Under the pieces are notes generated by a model. That model saw only the letters and a program-made list of their open reading frames with translations. It had not been told where the DNA came from and ran no database searches. From assembly GCA_014905825.1 (NCBI GenBank), contig JACGCN010000011.1:1-64000 (forward strand): 64,000 nucleotides of DNA, given 5' to 3'. Numbering within the stretch: position 1 is the first letter of the stretch; each line of letters starts with the position of its first letter. A program made the position numbers and the translations under genes. Positions 28,631 through 39,223 of the stretch are shown one piece after another. Source of the stretch: Lyophyllum atratum. Its lineage: Eukaryota; Basidiomycota; Agaricomycetes; Agaricales; Lyophyllaceae.

Positions 28631-30503
28631 CGTAGCAAAGAGTAAGGAGGGAACGAAAATGAAGACCCATCTCTACCCATCCTTTCCTTTTGTTCATCGC
28701 ACAATGGGTAAACGAGACAATTGAGAATCTGGTGTTTGGCTTTGTTTGTATAGCCGAGCAGACAATAGCGCTTTGTCTCGTGCCTGGCCGCGTGATCCTT
28801 CCCTCCCCAGTGCCACTTTCGGCATCGCACAAGAGCGGTAAATTGCTCATTGCACACGCCTCGAGGAGAGGGTGAAAGAGTTCGCCAGCAACGACTCTGG
28901 TGACGTTGGGGAGACGCGCAAACAACGCGTACCCAATTAGGCTGACTTTGTACACAAAGACATAGCCAAACAAACACCGTTGGCCGAATCAGCCAACGGT
29001 TCTTGGCACTGCAATGCAACTGCAATGACGTTCCCGCCCTGTCCCGCCTCCCGTCACATACCTGCAGAGAGGCTAATTTCACATCGCTTGACGTCGTCCG
29101 CTACGATGAACCCGTCACGCCAGCCACTGCCTGCATTCTCATCGTCAGAACTACCGCCCGCACTTAGGCCGCTCAGGTTGAGTTAGACACTCGGCGACCT
29201 CGGAGCTTCATCCATGTCCAGCACATCAACGCTGGACCAACCTCACTCTTCTTGTAGCCCTGGTCAACATCTGGGACATGTAAGGAACACTTCGATTGTC
29301 TTCAACCTAAACAACGCATTTATCGAGCCTACCAGGACAGGCCACGGCTTCCAAATAGATACTTGCAAATGACGGCTCGAGCGCATACATGCGGGGGGTG
29401 CCATGCTTTCTGGGCTGGTATACGGACGGCGGGAAGAGAACTCGGAAATCACTTTCGAGAGCGAGTCATAACTCGTTGCTGTTGAAATCGGTACGAGGGA
29501 CGTTCGTGCCAAAGCAGCACCAAAGACTAACCTTGAAATCTAAGACTCGAGATCACCCACACACATAAAGTACTGGACGTCGACGCTCACCAACGCCTCG
29601 TAAGGAACGACGGCGGGTCAAGCGACAGACGGTGAAGCCAAAAAGTCTCAGCAGGTTGTACTCACAGCACACCGGGATCTCAGGCAAGCCCGCCGACCCC
29701 GTCGTCCTCGAGCCGAGTACTGGATACCCCAGCATCAACAGCATCGATGTCGTCCGGCCGCCCATCCACCCATCCACCATCCTCACCACAACGACCCACA
29801 CACCGCCCCCAATCCCGCCCGCTCTTCAACCGACGCCCCCCCACCAACCATCTCCACGACAAAACTGCACCCCCGACCCCGCTCGTCCTGGCCCATAAAC
29901 ACGGCTCCATACTCCTCCCGCCTTCTTCGCGCGAAACTGCCTCTCCTCCCGGCCCTCATTCACCAGGCACCTCCACCGCGTCCCCCGTCCCCATAGCCAA
30001 ACCCCAATTCCACCAACCATACCACCCCGTCCTGCAGTCTGGCCCATGTGACGTCGACGCTGACGAAGCAGTCCCTGCAGGCCCAGACGATGAAGCGCGA
30101 GCAGGAGAGGGTGCTGCAGGTGCTGAAGGTGTCGGGTGGGTACAGCGTTGTGGGTGCGCGTGTGTCCCGCTCACAGGTTGTCATATGCACACAAGTTCGG
30201 ACCTCGTATAAGCCTTGGGGAGGTGGTGGCGGATGAATAGGAACCGACGTTTCATCGGGCGGGGTGGGTTTGATGTCGACTTCGGACTCGAGTGAGGAAC
30301 AGGGGAGGGAGAGGAGGGAGAGGAGGGAGAGGAAGGTGCCCAGGGAACGGAATACCCATACCCACCCAACAGCGGCCGTCGCCTGCCCGTGTCCATCTCT
30401 TCGCTGGAGCAGGCCGCACTTGCACAGGCCCCAGCAGAGACGACGTCACCACCGCCAGTTCGCCTCCACGACCCATCCGTTCCCCAGGCCCGCAGACAAC
30501 TTC

Positions 30504-30640
30504 AACAATCCTGCCCACCGCGTCGTACATAGGACGATTCTACGACCGACCTCTCATCCACCCCCCACGTCCGTAGCCAACGACAACAACCCCGCCCACC
30601 GCGTCTCACAATGATTATGCGACCGACCTCTCATCCACCC
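30504..30640. repeat. Imperfect direct repeat, period about 81 bp
   Basis: CAACAATCCTGCCCACCGCG ... CGACCGACCTCTCATCCACC is followed by a second copy starting at 30585, with several differences in the middle. Confidence 0.75.
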
Positions 30641-30650
30641 AGCCCACCCC

Positions 30651-30665
30651 TAGGGTTAGGGTTAG
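30651..30665. repeat. Interstitial telomere-like TTAGGG repeats
   Basis: TAGGGTTAGGGTTAG gives about two and a half units of TTAGGG, the usual basidiomycete telomere repeat. It is flanked by normal sequence on both sides, so it is not a chromosome end. Confidence 0.8.
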
Positions 30666-30980
30666 CCTCTGGCTTGCACAATGGTTATCAGTTGCTGCAA
30701 GACACGCTTTTTCATAATCCACCAGCCGACTCTGGTCAACTATTCGCGGGTCTTCGCTGATAGATTTGGCTTGTTTCCTCAGTCCCATGATGAGGGAGAA
30801 GGAGATGGCAAGGCTGAGGATACATTCGCGTAGATGTTCCCCATTCATCCCGTTCCAGACGGCGATATTCCATCATTGATCAACTAGGTGTTCCATGCCC
30901 GAGGTCTTATGATTTGTCCGACCCTGGGTCCACTGCCACATCGACTGCGCTTCTATCAACTGCGTGGCTCTCACAATCTA

Positions 30981-31036
30981 ACCACCACCACCACCACCAC
31001 CACCACCACCACCACCACCACCACCACCACCACCAC
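30981..31036 (+). repeat. (ACC)n / (CAC)n microsatellite
   Basis: About 18 triplets. It lies just before the preferred start of the membrane protein gene. In the open frame starting at ATG 30914 it would encode about 18 histidines. Confidence 0.95.
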
Positions 31037-31066
31037 AGTCCACGTCGCTCTTCACACCTCCTAACC

Positions 31067-32104
31067 ATGATCAACAAGCCCGTACCAGGTCAATCACCAG
31101 ACAGTCCATCGCCGCTGCCATCCCCATCCGCCCTATCTCCAGAACACCAATGGCTCCCACCATATCCACTGTTCCCCTCCAGACCCCTCGTCGCCCTGAA
31201 CATGGTCTCCTGCGCCCTCTCATTCGCCGCCTTCATCTCCTCCATCGCCGCATACATGGTCGTCGGCGTCGACAGATTCATCATGCCCAACACCATCGGC
31301 TTCACCCTCACCGTCCCCTTCCACATCTACCTCTACCGCTCCGCCCGCACCCACCGCCAAACACCCTCCCACGTCAGCCCCGTCTTCCTGAAGACGCACG
31401 ACATCATCTACATGTTCTGTCTCGTCTCGGTCTGGGTGTTCATCTTCTTCCTCAACGTCACCTCCGCGGACGGAGTGGGGGGGATTATGGCGGCGGTGTG
31501 GTCGGGCATGGCGTGGCCTACGCTTCTGCTCATCGCGCTGATGTGTACGAGGGAGGTGAGCCGGATAGATGCGATCATGCCGGATCTCGAGATAGATGCC
31601 CCTGGGGACGAGGAGGCGGGAACCACCAGACCCCCTCACCGGTACGTGACGTCCTCATAGCATGCTCACCGTGACCCCAGCCCTAACTCTCTCGAACCTC
31701 CCAGGGGAACGAGCTACATCTTCTTCGCCTCAATGGTCCTATCCACGGTGACGACCATGGTCTTCGCATACGAACCCACAGTCCTCTACCCCCTCAACAT
31801 CTTCGCCTACCTCGCCACCGCGCCGCACCACGCCGCCCTCTTCGTCACCTCCGTCCGCAAACGCGCCGACGCCTCACTGCTGCTCGCGCGCCCCACCCCG
31901 CTGTCGTACGCGTTCTTCCTGGTGTCGTTGTGGTGCTGCGTGTTCATCGTCGATGTGACGCATAATTCGTATGATGCCCCGACGTATCTGTTCCAGAAGA
32001 TTGTGGCGGGTGTGTGTGGGGGGCTGGAGTGTGTTGTTGTTATTACGCTGGCTGTGCAGCGGGTGTTGGATAATCTGGGAGAGGGAGAGATCAAGCTCGT
32101 TTGA
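31067..32104 (+). CDS. Eight-segment integral membrane protein, unknown function
   Basis: Two exons (31067-31641 and 31705-32104) join in phase to 324 aa. ATG 31067 sits in a good context (ccATGa); ATG 30914 in the same frame would add a poly-His leader. After a Pro/Ser-rich N terminus there are four hydrophobic segments (around NMVSCALSFAAFISSIAAYM, GFTLTVPFHIYLY, IIYMFCLVSVWVFIFFL, WSGMAWPTLLLIALM). An acidic loop follows, then four more (IFFASMVLSTVTTMVF, LNIFAYLATAPHHAALFV, YAFFLVSLWCCVFIV, VAGVCGGLECVVVITLAV). The two halves look like a tandem four-helix duplication. I do not recognise the family. Confidence 0.75.
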
Positions 32105-32264
32105 GAAGGCGGTGCGGATATGGCATCCATCTAGGGATTGTGTCTCCTTGTACAGTAATCGTGGTCGTGATTGTATCGATATCTTCCAATCTTTGAACGT
32201 CCGTCTGACTCTTACTCGGCAGCTGGATCTGCTTTCATCAGAAGAATCACACGCCCGTCTTTGA

Positions 32265-32430
32265 CAACTTCAGGTACTTTTGAAAGTTCCAAAAGGCGCC
32301 AAAAGCTGTTTGGCCTCGCAACTTTTAAAAGCAACGGTCGGTTGCTTTCGAAAGTTGATTTCAAGTTTTAAACAACTTTTGAAAGTAGCAAAAGTTACTT
32401 GAGAATACGACGAAAAGCACTTTAGAAGTC
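32265..32430. repeat. AT-rich cluster of ACTTTTGAAAGT-type palindromic motifs
   Basis: ACTTTTGAAAGT occurs at about 32274 and again at about 32373. Related forms (ACTTTTAAAAGC, GCTTTCGAAAGT, AAGTTTTAAAC) lie between them. The cluster sits beyond the 3' end of the gene at 32552 and may be a subterminal repeat region of the DNA transposon (inference). Confidence 0.6.
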
Positions 32431-32551
32431 ACCGGAAGAAATGAAAAGCTCTGGATTGATTGCTATCGACGGTACACTAACCATAAAAATGGTGCTCCAA
32501 GCCAACTTCGAGCTCACACAGACGAACCCAGGGAACGGGTATACTAGTCAG

Positions 32552-34023
32552 TTAATCATCTGAATCATCGGCGTCGATCATCTCGATGTCGGATGACGGG
32601 GCAGCAGCATCGACTGCGGAACGCATGACGGCGGTGGACCTTGGAAGCACATCGACAGCGGCACGCATGATTTTCAGCCACTGTTTCTCCGTCAGGCGCT
32701 TGACGGTCTTGAGTATCTTTGACGTGGCTAAGATTTCAACGATCTTGTTGTCCTCGGTGACAATCTGGCGGTCGTCACAGTTGTTGGCAGAGAACTGGCT
32801 CAGCTTTCCGGGCTGGGTGACACGTTCGCCGGTCTTGCACAGAGTAAGGTTGTGCAGGCACTGCACCGGGCCCGGGTAAACATGAGTTGACTCAGTTACG
32901 GGTATATATAGATGCATTACATACCGCCTGAACAGCCAGCACTAGGGCACCAGTAGGTTTGACCTTGGAGCGTCGGACGAAAGAAATGTCCTTTATGAAT
33001 TGGTAGTGAACGGCGAAAACCTTGGCGACGAAGGGGGATTGGAAAATGCCCTATATAGGAGAGTTAATTAAAGTGTCAGACTCTGCATGGGTATAAGTGC
33101 TCAAGCGCTCACCTTGTACTCGGGTTTCTCTTCCCCATCCTCACTTATCACCATGTCGATGGTCTTGTAATAAAATGGCTTTGAGTTCCAAACATTAGGC
33201 TCCCCGATCGCGTCTTCGACCCACTCAGCTCGCTCTCCCTTTGTGTTGAGAGAGGGAAGCAGAGTCTTAATCAGGTAATCACTTGCGACAGTGGTCATCT
33301 TGTTGCGATAATTGCTCAAGCGGCCTTCCACCTGTCCAGAGTAAGCTCCCAGTAAGCTCCCAGACGTGCATGAATGTAAAGAAGAGAAGTGACCTTATTC
33401 TGGACTGCACGGATTAGTTCCACATCTTCGGGCTCCTCACTATCCAGGGATGGTTGATTTGGGAAATACTTTGTCCAGAGCCGGATTATCTCCGTGTCCG
33501 AGTCGACTTTCACAGAAGCCCAAGGACGGATAGTGCCAAAATACTCGTAAACGCGAGGCCCAAAGTATTCATCGAAGCGCTTGTTGACCTCGCTGGGCAG
33601 ATCATCGTCGCCGAGCTGGGCCTTTGGTTTGGGTGTCTGTGTAAGTTCGCGGCGCACCTCTGGGCTCACATAGTCAGGAACCGACGTCGTGGGCTCAATC
33701 TTAGCGATAGATTGGACCTATTGGAGATAGTGATGGCATCTGAATCAGTCGGTGATGACATCGCGACACGAGTGAGTTCTACCTTTGACCCCACAACATT
33801 GGTTTTCTGACCTTTCGCACTACCTCCACCATGGTAACGAACAGCGCTCTTCTCATTCTTAGCAACTCCCACCTTCTCAATGGAGTCTCCTTCGCCATCG
33901 CTGATGCCTCGTGGTTCTTCGTCTTCAGACTCCTCAGAATTTTCCTTGTGCTTGGTCTCCGAAATGGACAATAACTTTGCTAATAACCCAGGCTCAGGAG
34001 CTTCAACGTCCTCCTCGTCATCT
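32552..34023 (-). pseudogene. 3' part of an unrecognised gene split by the gypsy element
   Basis: Exons read on the minus strand: 34023 to about 33793, about 33720-33395, about 33331-33113, 33050-32925 and 32860-32552, all joining in phase. The protein is acidic and low-complexity at first (EENSEESEDEE-like), then globular: PEVRRELTQTPKPKAQL, DEYFGPRVYEYFGTIRPWAS, FVAKVFAVHYQFIKDISFVR, QFSANNCDDRQIV. It ends in an acidic tail. The C-terminal part resembles a domain common in agaricomycete proteins of unknown function (possibly the DUF6532 group, from memory). Its 5' part lies at 46336-47057, beyond the retrotransposon. The gene is otherwise free of stops, so the break is recent. Confidence 0.7.
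34019..34023. repeat. Target site duplication CATCT (left copy, gypsy)
   Basis: CATCT directly precedes the 5' LTR, and the identical CATCT at 46331-46335 directly follows the 3' LTR. A 5-bp duplication is normal for Ty3/gypsy integrases. Confidence 0.95.
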
Positions 34024-34127
34024 TGTGAGGCGTCAGTAAGCGCTGCCATTACCTTTTCACTTACATATGTTTTCCAATCCTTTCTGATACACGTTTTCTC
34101 GGTCACGGTCACTCTTAGTCACGTAGC

Positions 34128-34134
34128 TATAAAA
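34128..34134 (+). promoter_or_regulatory. LTR TATA box (TATAAAA)
   Basis: It lies 104 bp into the 5' LTR, as expected for the U3 promoter; the same box is at 45960-45966 in the 3' LTR. The start of R would be about 25-35 bp downstream. Confidence 0.65.
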
Positions 34135-34290
34135 TCGTCTGAGTAGTTACATCAAATAGATCCTCTTTTACAACACAACGCCTTGAACTTGAGTATTACT
34201 CTTAAGTTCGGAGGCTCCTGTGATCGAGTGACCTCAAGGACTGAAAGCCTCGCCTCGCCGAGTTCCTCCTGCGTCATCTAGACACTTCTC

Positions 34291-34339
34291 GCGGCTTCTC
34301 CCGAGAAGAGAAGACATTCCTGGCTCGTGGCTTCTCCCG
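34291..34339 (+). promoter_or_regulatory. Paired GTGGCTTCTCCCG motif in the LTR
   Basis: GCGGCTTCTCCCG at 34291-34303 and GTGGCTTCTCCCG at 34327-34339, 36 bp apart. Both would be in the transcribed leader. The same pair precedes the extra ORFs at 43072 and 43115. Function unknown. Confidence 0.7.
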
Positions 34340-34879
34340 AGCAAGGGAATCGATTCACGTCTAGCTGAGGCTATACCAACTCGACTACGCTCTGCTCTAG
34401 GTCTTTCCACCTAGGTCACCTGTCTATTCGCGCTCGCTAGGATAACCGTCGCTCGGCTCACCCACGCGGAACCTCGAGATCCTCACACAGGTTCCACAAA
34501 GGTGGACACTGTGGGAACCACCGACAACCTGGCCGGTGTTACTAGACCAACAAAACCACTTACTACTTCGAAGGCGAAGACGTCGTCTTCCAACCCCACC
34601 AAACGAACTCGTTCAATTTCCCCCGAGAAAAGTCCCCAAGTTCTAGTTACTGTTACAGACGACCCGACTACAGCGGGTTCTCGACCCGGACAGCAACCAG
34701 TCACGTTCACGGGTCTCCCGCTCCGATATCGCAACCCTACTCAACCTTCGCCTCTCAATATCCGATCTCAGGCCTCGGGACTCAAAAGCAGCGTCGTGCA
34801 TCCAAGGAAACCAGGATCAGCGACACCTATCAAATCATCTCCTCTAACTACTTCGACAGAAGCTCAAGACGACGCTTCG

Positions 34880-37800
34880 ATGATGGAGGAAGAGAGGAGC
34901 ATGGAAATGAGAGTCGGGATGGAGCATGGCTACGAGAGTTCCCCCATGGCAGCTATAAGGATGGAACTGGAGGCAGAGGGGAATGATGAGATATCGATAA
35001 TGACCGCAGCGAGGATGATAGCGGAGAGAACTGCTCTGGGCAAAACGGACATCGTCGACCGAGGAGTATCCATGTCCCCGTCAACGTTCTCGAGGTTCGT
35101 TCTAAACAAGGATCTATTGTATGAACTCGGATTCGTTGTCGGGAAGTTACAAGACGCCCTGAAGCTATGTTCAGAACTATGCGAAGAACGGACCGGATAT
35201 TTTAAAGTCGATCCGAAAGGAGTACTATTCAAAGTATTGAACGGAACCAACGATCTAGGCCTACTGAACATTGCGTGGATAGGGCTTAGACGCCGGATCG
35301 AATTGTCTATTAAGACTCTAGACAAGTACGAAGCCCAATATCAGAATCGGAAAGCCATCATTTCCTCCCCTACTTCCACGGCATCGGAACTGTACGATCC
35401 GCTGGAAAGACTCGAAACCGCTTCTGATCAGATGAGAGAACTGTTCGATCGAGTTCCTCACTTCAGAGATCAACTAAGTGAAAGCTCACGCGAGAAAACG
35501 AAGACTTTCAGGAATTGGAGCCAGCTAGCCCCGATTCCTGACGAAATCTTTCGCGCGTTCCCCGATCGAAAGCCGGAAAGACACCCTCCTATCCGTTTTT
35601 ACGACGAAAAGGGGAGATTCATCGAAATCGACTATTCTGACCTGGAGAGTGAAGAGAACGCGAAGAGCGAGAGAACCCCTAAAGCGGATGTTAAAAGCGG
35701 AAAGCAACGGGAGATCCCCCCTCACCTGACAAGTCCTGAAAATTGGCGAGTGGAGAGCTCTCTAAATCCTCCTACTGCGGTAGAAAAACGTCCGGACGCG
35801 GGGGCGTTACTGGGAAGCGGTACTCCTTTCAAAGGGACGTCAGGGATGTTTGATAATATTCCATTCCCTCCGAATATGGAGATCCCAGCGAGAGAAGGCC
35901 TTCCTAATGTCCTCCATGGGTTGGCTACTCCAGCTAGTGCATCAAGTAACCCCTTCTACGCGAATTCCGCGAGTGGTCCTACGGATCCCGGGGAATTAGC
36001 TGGCCCCAGCTGGAGAGATAGAACCACTACGGCGATGACAGCTTACCAAACTACTCCTGACCCATCCAAGTCTGCGTTCGGAACGCCCTGGAACCAAGCC
36101 CAACATAAAGCATTCTCGACTACGCATGCAGCAACGTCAACGATTCCGCCGACTGGGTCTTCCAGGAATGCGGCTGGCGAAAATCCAGATGGGAATAACA
36201 ACCGTGAAAGGAACGCTGAAAGTGGAAGTTCGGGGGGCGGTAGCTTACCTTTAACCCTCTTTCCTCGCCATAGCAGGGGACCTGGGAATTCAGGCGAATC
36301 TCCTGGGGGGGGAGGCGGTCCTCCCGACGCGGGAGGTGGAGGAGGTGGCGGACCTCCGTATCCGGGTGGAAGCGGCCCTTGGAATCACTCAGGAGGAGGC
36401 GGTGGTCCTCCTAATCCCGGTGGAAATGGCCCCGGCAATTACTCATCCTTCAACGCCAATGGAGGAGGAGGTGGAGGCAACGGACCGCCTAATCCTGGTG
36501 GTGGTGGCGGACAGTGGAACTCGCCTCATCCGAATGGAGGGTGGAACGTACCTACCATCAAGTCGGAACTGAAACCGGATGACCTCCCGAGCTGGGATGG
36601 CAATCACAGAACGGCGGTAGAATATTTCTGGAAGGTACAACAGTTGGCGTCGCTGGGAGGCAATATCCCGCAATCATTAGGTCAATGGTCATGGAAGAAG
36701 TTAATCGACAATTCACCGGTGCAATCCTGGTTCGTTACTCTCACCCATACCGACCAAGCAAACATGAGATCCCACTACGTGAACTTCCTCAGAGGTATAA
36801 GAGACGATTACCTTGGCGACTCCTGGCAATTGGAAATGAATGAGATATACGAGACACAGAGCTTCAGACAGAAAGGCCACGAACGGGAGTCTCCGCCCAC
36901 TTTCATCACGAGACGAGTGATGTACACCCGAATGCTGGTTGTTACCGATGATGGAGGTCCCAAGGAGGTATACGAGATTATGAAGAAGGCTCCAATCGCC
37001 TGGAAACCTATTTTAATCCTGGAAAATATCAGAGATACCAAAACCCTCTTCTCGAAAGTCACCACGCACGAACTCGCATTAATACATGCAGCGCGTCAGC
37101 AGGACTCCTCAAATTACTTGACTGCGGATAACTTGGAAGGGTACTTACGAAAGCTGGGAATCACGGAAAAGCCTAGAAACTTCCAAACATACAGGCGGGC
37201 GAATGCAACGGAAATCGAGAAGATGGAAGGAGACGAGAGTACTGGTGATAGTAGCTCCGACGCATTGGATGTCTCCGACCGATCCAAGGACGACCAAGTT
37301 CTGAAGGAATGCTTTGCTATCCTTCAAAGAAGGCAGCGAGCGCCTCCCCCTGGAGGCTATCCATTCCAGAAAAATGACCACGTCACGACGAAGATGGGGA
37401 AGTTGCCTCCTTCACCGTGCAAGTGCTGTGGAAGCAAGAATCATTGGGATAAGGAATGCCCCGACTGGGCGGTATTCCTGCAGCAAGCGAAGCGGCGGGC
37501 GAACATTACGATGACTCTCAACCCAGAAGAAGAGAGTGCTTACCATAGCGCCTATAGCGTCTTGCTGGAGCAGCAGCTAGTGAATGCTCCGGTTTACACG
37601 CCTCAAAGCGATGCACAGGATTTTGAGTCGGCAGCTGAATCTCTACAGAAGGCTCCCCAGAAGCCAGAAGAGGAGAGGAGGTATAAGACCGCAAAGGACA
37701 TGGCGGGCAGGAATCAAGATCGCGGAAGCGAGATGGAGGACGGTCCTATAAACTTTGGTGAACATTCGACTACGGAACGGACTATTATAACGGACAACCG

Positions 37801-39223
37801 CGACGATGAAGCCCATTCAGGGCTCAAGGGAGGTACGACTCGGAAGTCTTCATTCGAGGAAGTACCGGACGAGCATTGGGCAGCGATGGCCCAGAAACCG
37901 AAAGCGGCTAAGCACTTGATCGAAGACCTGGACGACTATCGAGACAACGATGGACCAGATCAGGGGTCGGAAACGCTAACTGATGTTTTCAGCGTACCTT
38001 CAAAGGATACAACGCCGCTGGACGGGACTCCGAGAGAAGCATTCCTGGCGGACTCGGAGAGACGCGAGAGTGATCCATCATGGACAGAGACGCACCTTCC
38101 GCCACCAAAGGTGGACGGAGTGCCAGTAAAATTGACGAAATGGAGGAAACACAGGCCCGGAGCTTCGGCGCTGGGAATATCAGTGTTAGCCATGAAGGGA
38201 TGGATAGGAAGCAACGCAAACGTTCAGACGGACCTTCGAGTGGACTCATGCGCGGACATAACCCTAATCTCCAAGGAGTTCTATGATTCACTGAAACACA
38301 AACCGCGTCTGCAACAAGGCAAGAGAATGAGTTTGTGGCAACTCACCGACAAGGAATCATCTATCTCGGGATTCGTAACTAACCCAGTGTTCGCTTTGAC
38401 TGAGAACGACGAACTCGTCGAGGCGGAAGCTGAGGCTTACGTGGTGCCGGGAATGACGATACCCATCCTACTAGGAGAAGACTTCCAACTCTCGTACGAA
38501 ATCACGGTCTCCAGGAGTATCGATGAAGGAGCGAAAGTTCACTTCGGTAGGACGCACCACTCGATACGAGCTGAAGGGGTGGGACGAACAGAAGACTTCG
38601 CTAGAATGCGCCAGAGCGTAGCTTTGGCGAGCAAATTCACGAAGGCCAAAACTCACCGTAGGGCCCAGGCTCGAAGACGTCGAAGAAAGGCGAAACTGGG
38701 CGAGGACGCAAGGACCATAAGATCGGCTGAAGATTACAAGTTAAAACCGCACGAATGTCATAACATACGGGTGGAGGGAAACTTTACAGAGGATCGAGAA
38801 TGGTTGGTGGAAAAGAACCTGTTATCTAATCACAACGGATCTTTGCTGGCCGTGCCGAACATCTTGATCTCAGGTCGACACCCTATAGTCCCGGTTTCGA
38901 ACCCTTCAGACACGCCAAAATATATTCGCAAAGGGGAAGTGATTGGGACCATAACCGACCCGCAAGAGTTCTTCGACAACGAGAGGGGTAGCCCAGGCGG
39001 TGAAGACTTACGCAAGAAAGCAGAAGCTATGGCCGCCATCATAAACATTGCTATGGACGGTCCAAAGGAACCAACAGCGGAAAGTGACGAGACGGAAGAG
39101 ATTGGCCCCAAGACAGCGGCTATGCCAGATCCAACAGTATATCCCTCCGCAAGGATGGAAGAATTAATCGACGTAGGATCGCTACCAGAGGAGTTGAAGG
39201 AGCGAGCATGGGCGATGCTTTGA
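34880..39223 (+). CDS. Gypsy gag and aspartic protease (ORF1)
   Basis: The frame is open from 34502, just after the LTR, but the first ATG is at 34880 (MMEEERSMEM). The order is: a polar N-terminal region; a Pro/Gly-rich segment (36295-36540, GGGGGPP units); a retrotransposon gag core (DLPSWDGNHRTAVEYFWKV); a CCHC knuckle CKCCGSKNHWDKEC (about 37420-37465); an acidic linker; and a retropepsin region LRVDSCADITLISKEF (about 38238-38285) with YVVPGMTIPILLGED downstream. The protease triad is D-S-C where D-S/T-G is usual; from memory this is shared by related agaricomycete elements. The ORF ends at TGA 39221-39223, after which the same frame continues into pol. Confidence 0.9.
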   Translation: MMEEERSMEMRVGMEHGYESSPMAAIRMELEAEGNDEISIMTAARMIAERTALGKTDIVDRGVSMSPSTFSRFVLNKDLLYELGFVVGKLQDALKLCSELCEERTGYFKVDPKGVLFKVLNGTNDLGLLNIAWIGLRRRIELSIKTLDKYEAQYQNRKAIISSPTSTASELYDPLERLETASDQMRELFDRVPHFRDQLSESSREKTKTFRNWSQLAPIPDEIFRAFPDRKPERHPPIRFYDEKGRFIEIDYSDLESEENAKSERTPKADVKSGKQREIPPHLTSPENWRVESSLNPPTAVEKRPDAGALLGSGTPFKGTSGMFDNIPFPPNMEIPAREGLPNVLHGLATPASASSNPFYANSASGPTDPGELAGPSWRDRTTTAMTAYQTTPDPSKSAFGTPWNQAQHKAFSTTHAATSTIPPTGSSRNAAGENPDGNNNRERNAESGSSGGGSLPLTLFPRHSRGPGNSGESPGGGGGPPDAGGGGGGGPPYPGGSGPWNHSGGGGGPPNPGGNGPGNYSSFNANGGGGGGNGPPNPGGGGGQWNSPHPNGGWNVPTIKSELKPDDLPSWDGNHRTAVEYFWKVQQLASLGGNIPQSLGQWSWKKLIDNSPVQSWFVTLTHTDQANMRSHYVNFLRGIRDDYLGDSWQLEMNEIYETQSFRQKGHERESPPTFITRRVMYTRMLVVTDDGGPKEVYEIMKKAPIAWKPILILENIRDTKTLFSKVTTHELALIHAARQQDSSNYLTADNLEGYLRKLGITEKPRNFQTYRRANATEIEKMEGDESTGDSSSDALDVSDRSKDDQVLKECFAILQRRQRAPPPGGYPFQKNDHVTTKMGKLPPSPCKCCGSKNHWDKECPDWAVFLQQAKRRANITMTLNPEEESAYHSAYSVLLEQQLVNAPVYTPQSDAQDFESAAESLQKAPQKPEEERRYKTAKDMAGRNQDRGSEMEDGPINFGEHSTTERTIITDNRDDEAHSGLKGGTTRKSSFEEVPDEHWAAMAQKPKAAKHLIEDLDDYRDNDGPDQGSETLTDVFSVPSKDTTPLDGTPREAFLADSERRESDPSWTETHLPPPKVDGVPVKLTKWRKHRPGASALGISVLAMKGWIGSNANVQTDLRVDSCADITLISKEFYDSLKHKPRLQQGKRMSLWQLTDKESSISGFVTNPVFALTENDELVEAEAEAYVVPGMTIPILLGEDFQLSYEITVSRSIDEGAKVHFGRTHHSIRAEGVGRTEDFARMRQSVALASKFTKAKTHRRAQARRRRRKAKLGEDARTIRSAEDYKLKPHECHNIRVEGNFTEDREWLVEKNLLSNHNGSLLAVPNILISGRHPIVPVSNPSDTPKYIRKGEVIGTITDPQEFFDNERGSPGGEDLRKKAEAMAAIINIAMDGPKEPTAESDETEEIGPKTAAMPDPTVYPSARMEELIDVGSLPEELKERAWAML

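Larger units (their letters stand above)
28631..30913. other. Long GC-rich gap; weak coding look on minus strand at 29550-30600
   Basis: The first 400 bp should hold the ABC gene promoter. Between about 29550 and 30600 several minus-strand frames (for example FIVWACRDCFVSVDVTWARLQ at about 30050-30120, split here only for reference, and LGYPVLGSRTTGSAGLPEIP at about 29660) have a protein-like look. I could not chain them without stops and know no family. It could be a decayed gene. Confidence 0.3.
34024..34498 (+). repeat. 5' LTR of the gypsy element
   Basis: It begins TGTGAGGCGTCAG, ends GGTTCCACA, and is 475 bp. It holds a TATA box and two copies of (G)GGCTTCTCCCG, the first within a CTTCTC-ccga-GAAGAG hairpin. 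Confidence 0.95.

Noticed and set aside
30651..30665. Chromosome end
   Set aside because: Only about two and a half TTAGGG units with genes on both sides.
30914..31066. Membrane protein start at ATG 30914 with a run of 18 histidines
   Set aside because: The downstream ATG at 31067 has a better context and the repeat is a typical untranslated microsatellite; the longer form remains possible.
34499..34525. Primer binding site after the gypsy 5' LTR
   Set aside because: TGG at 34503 is at the right place, but the following bases do not clearly match a tRNA 3' end that I can name.
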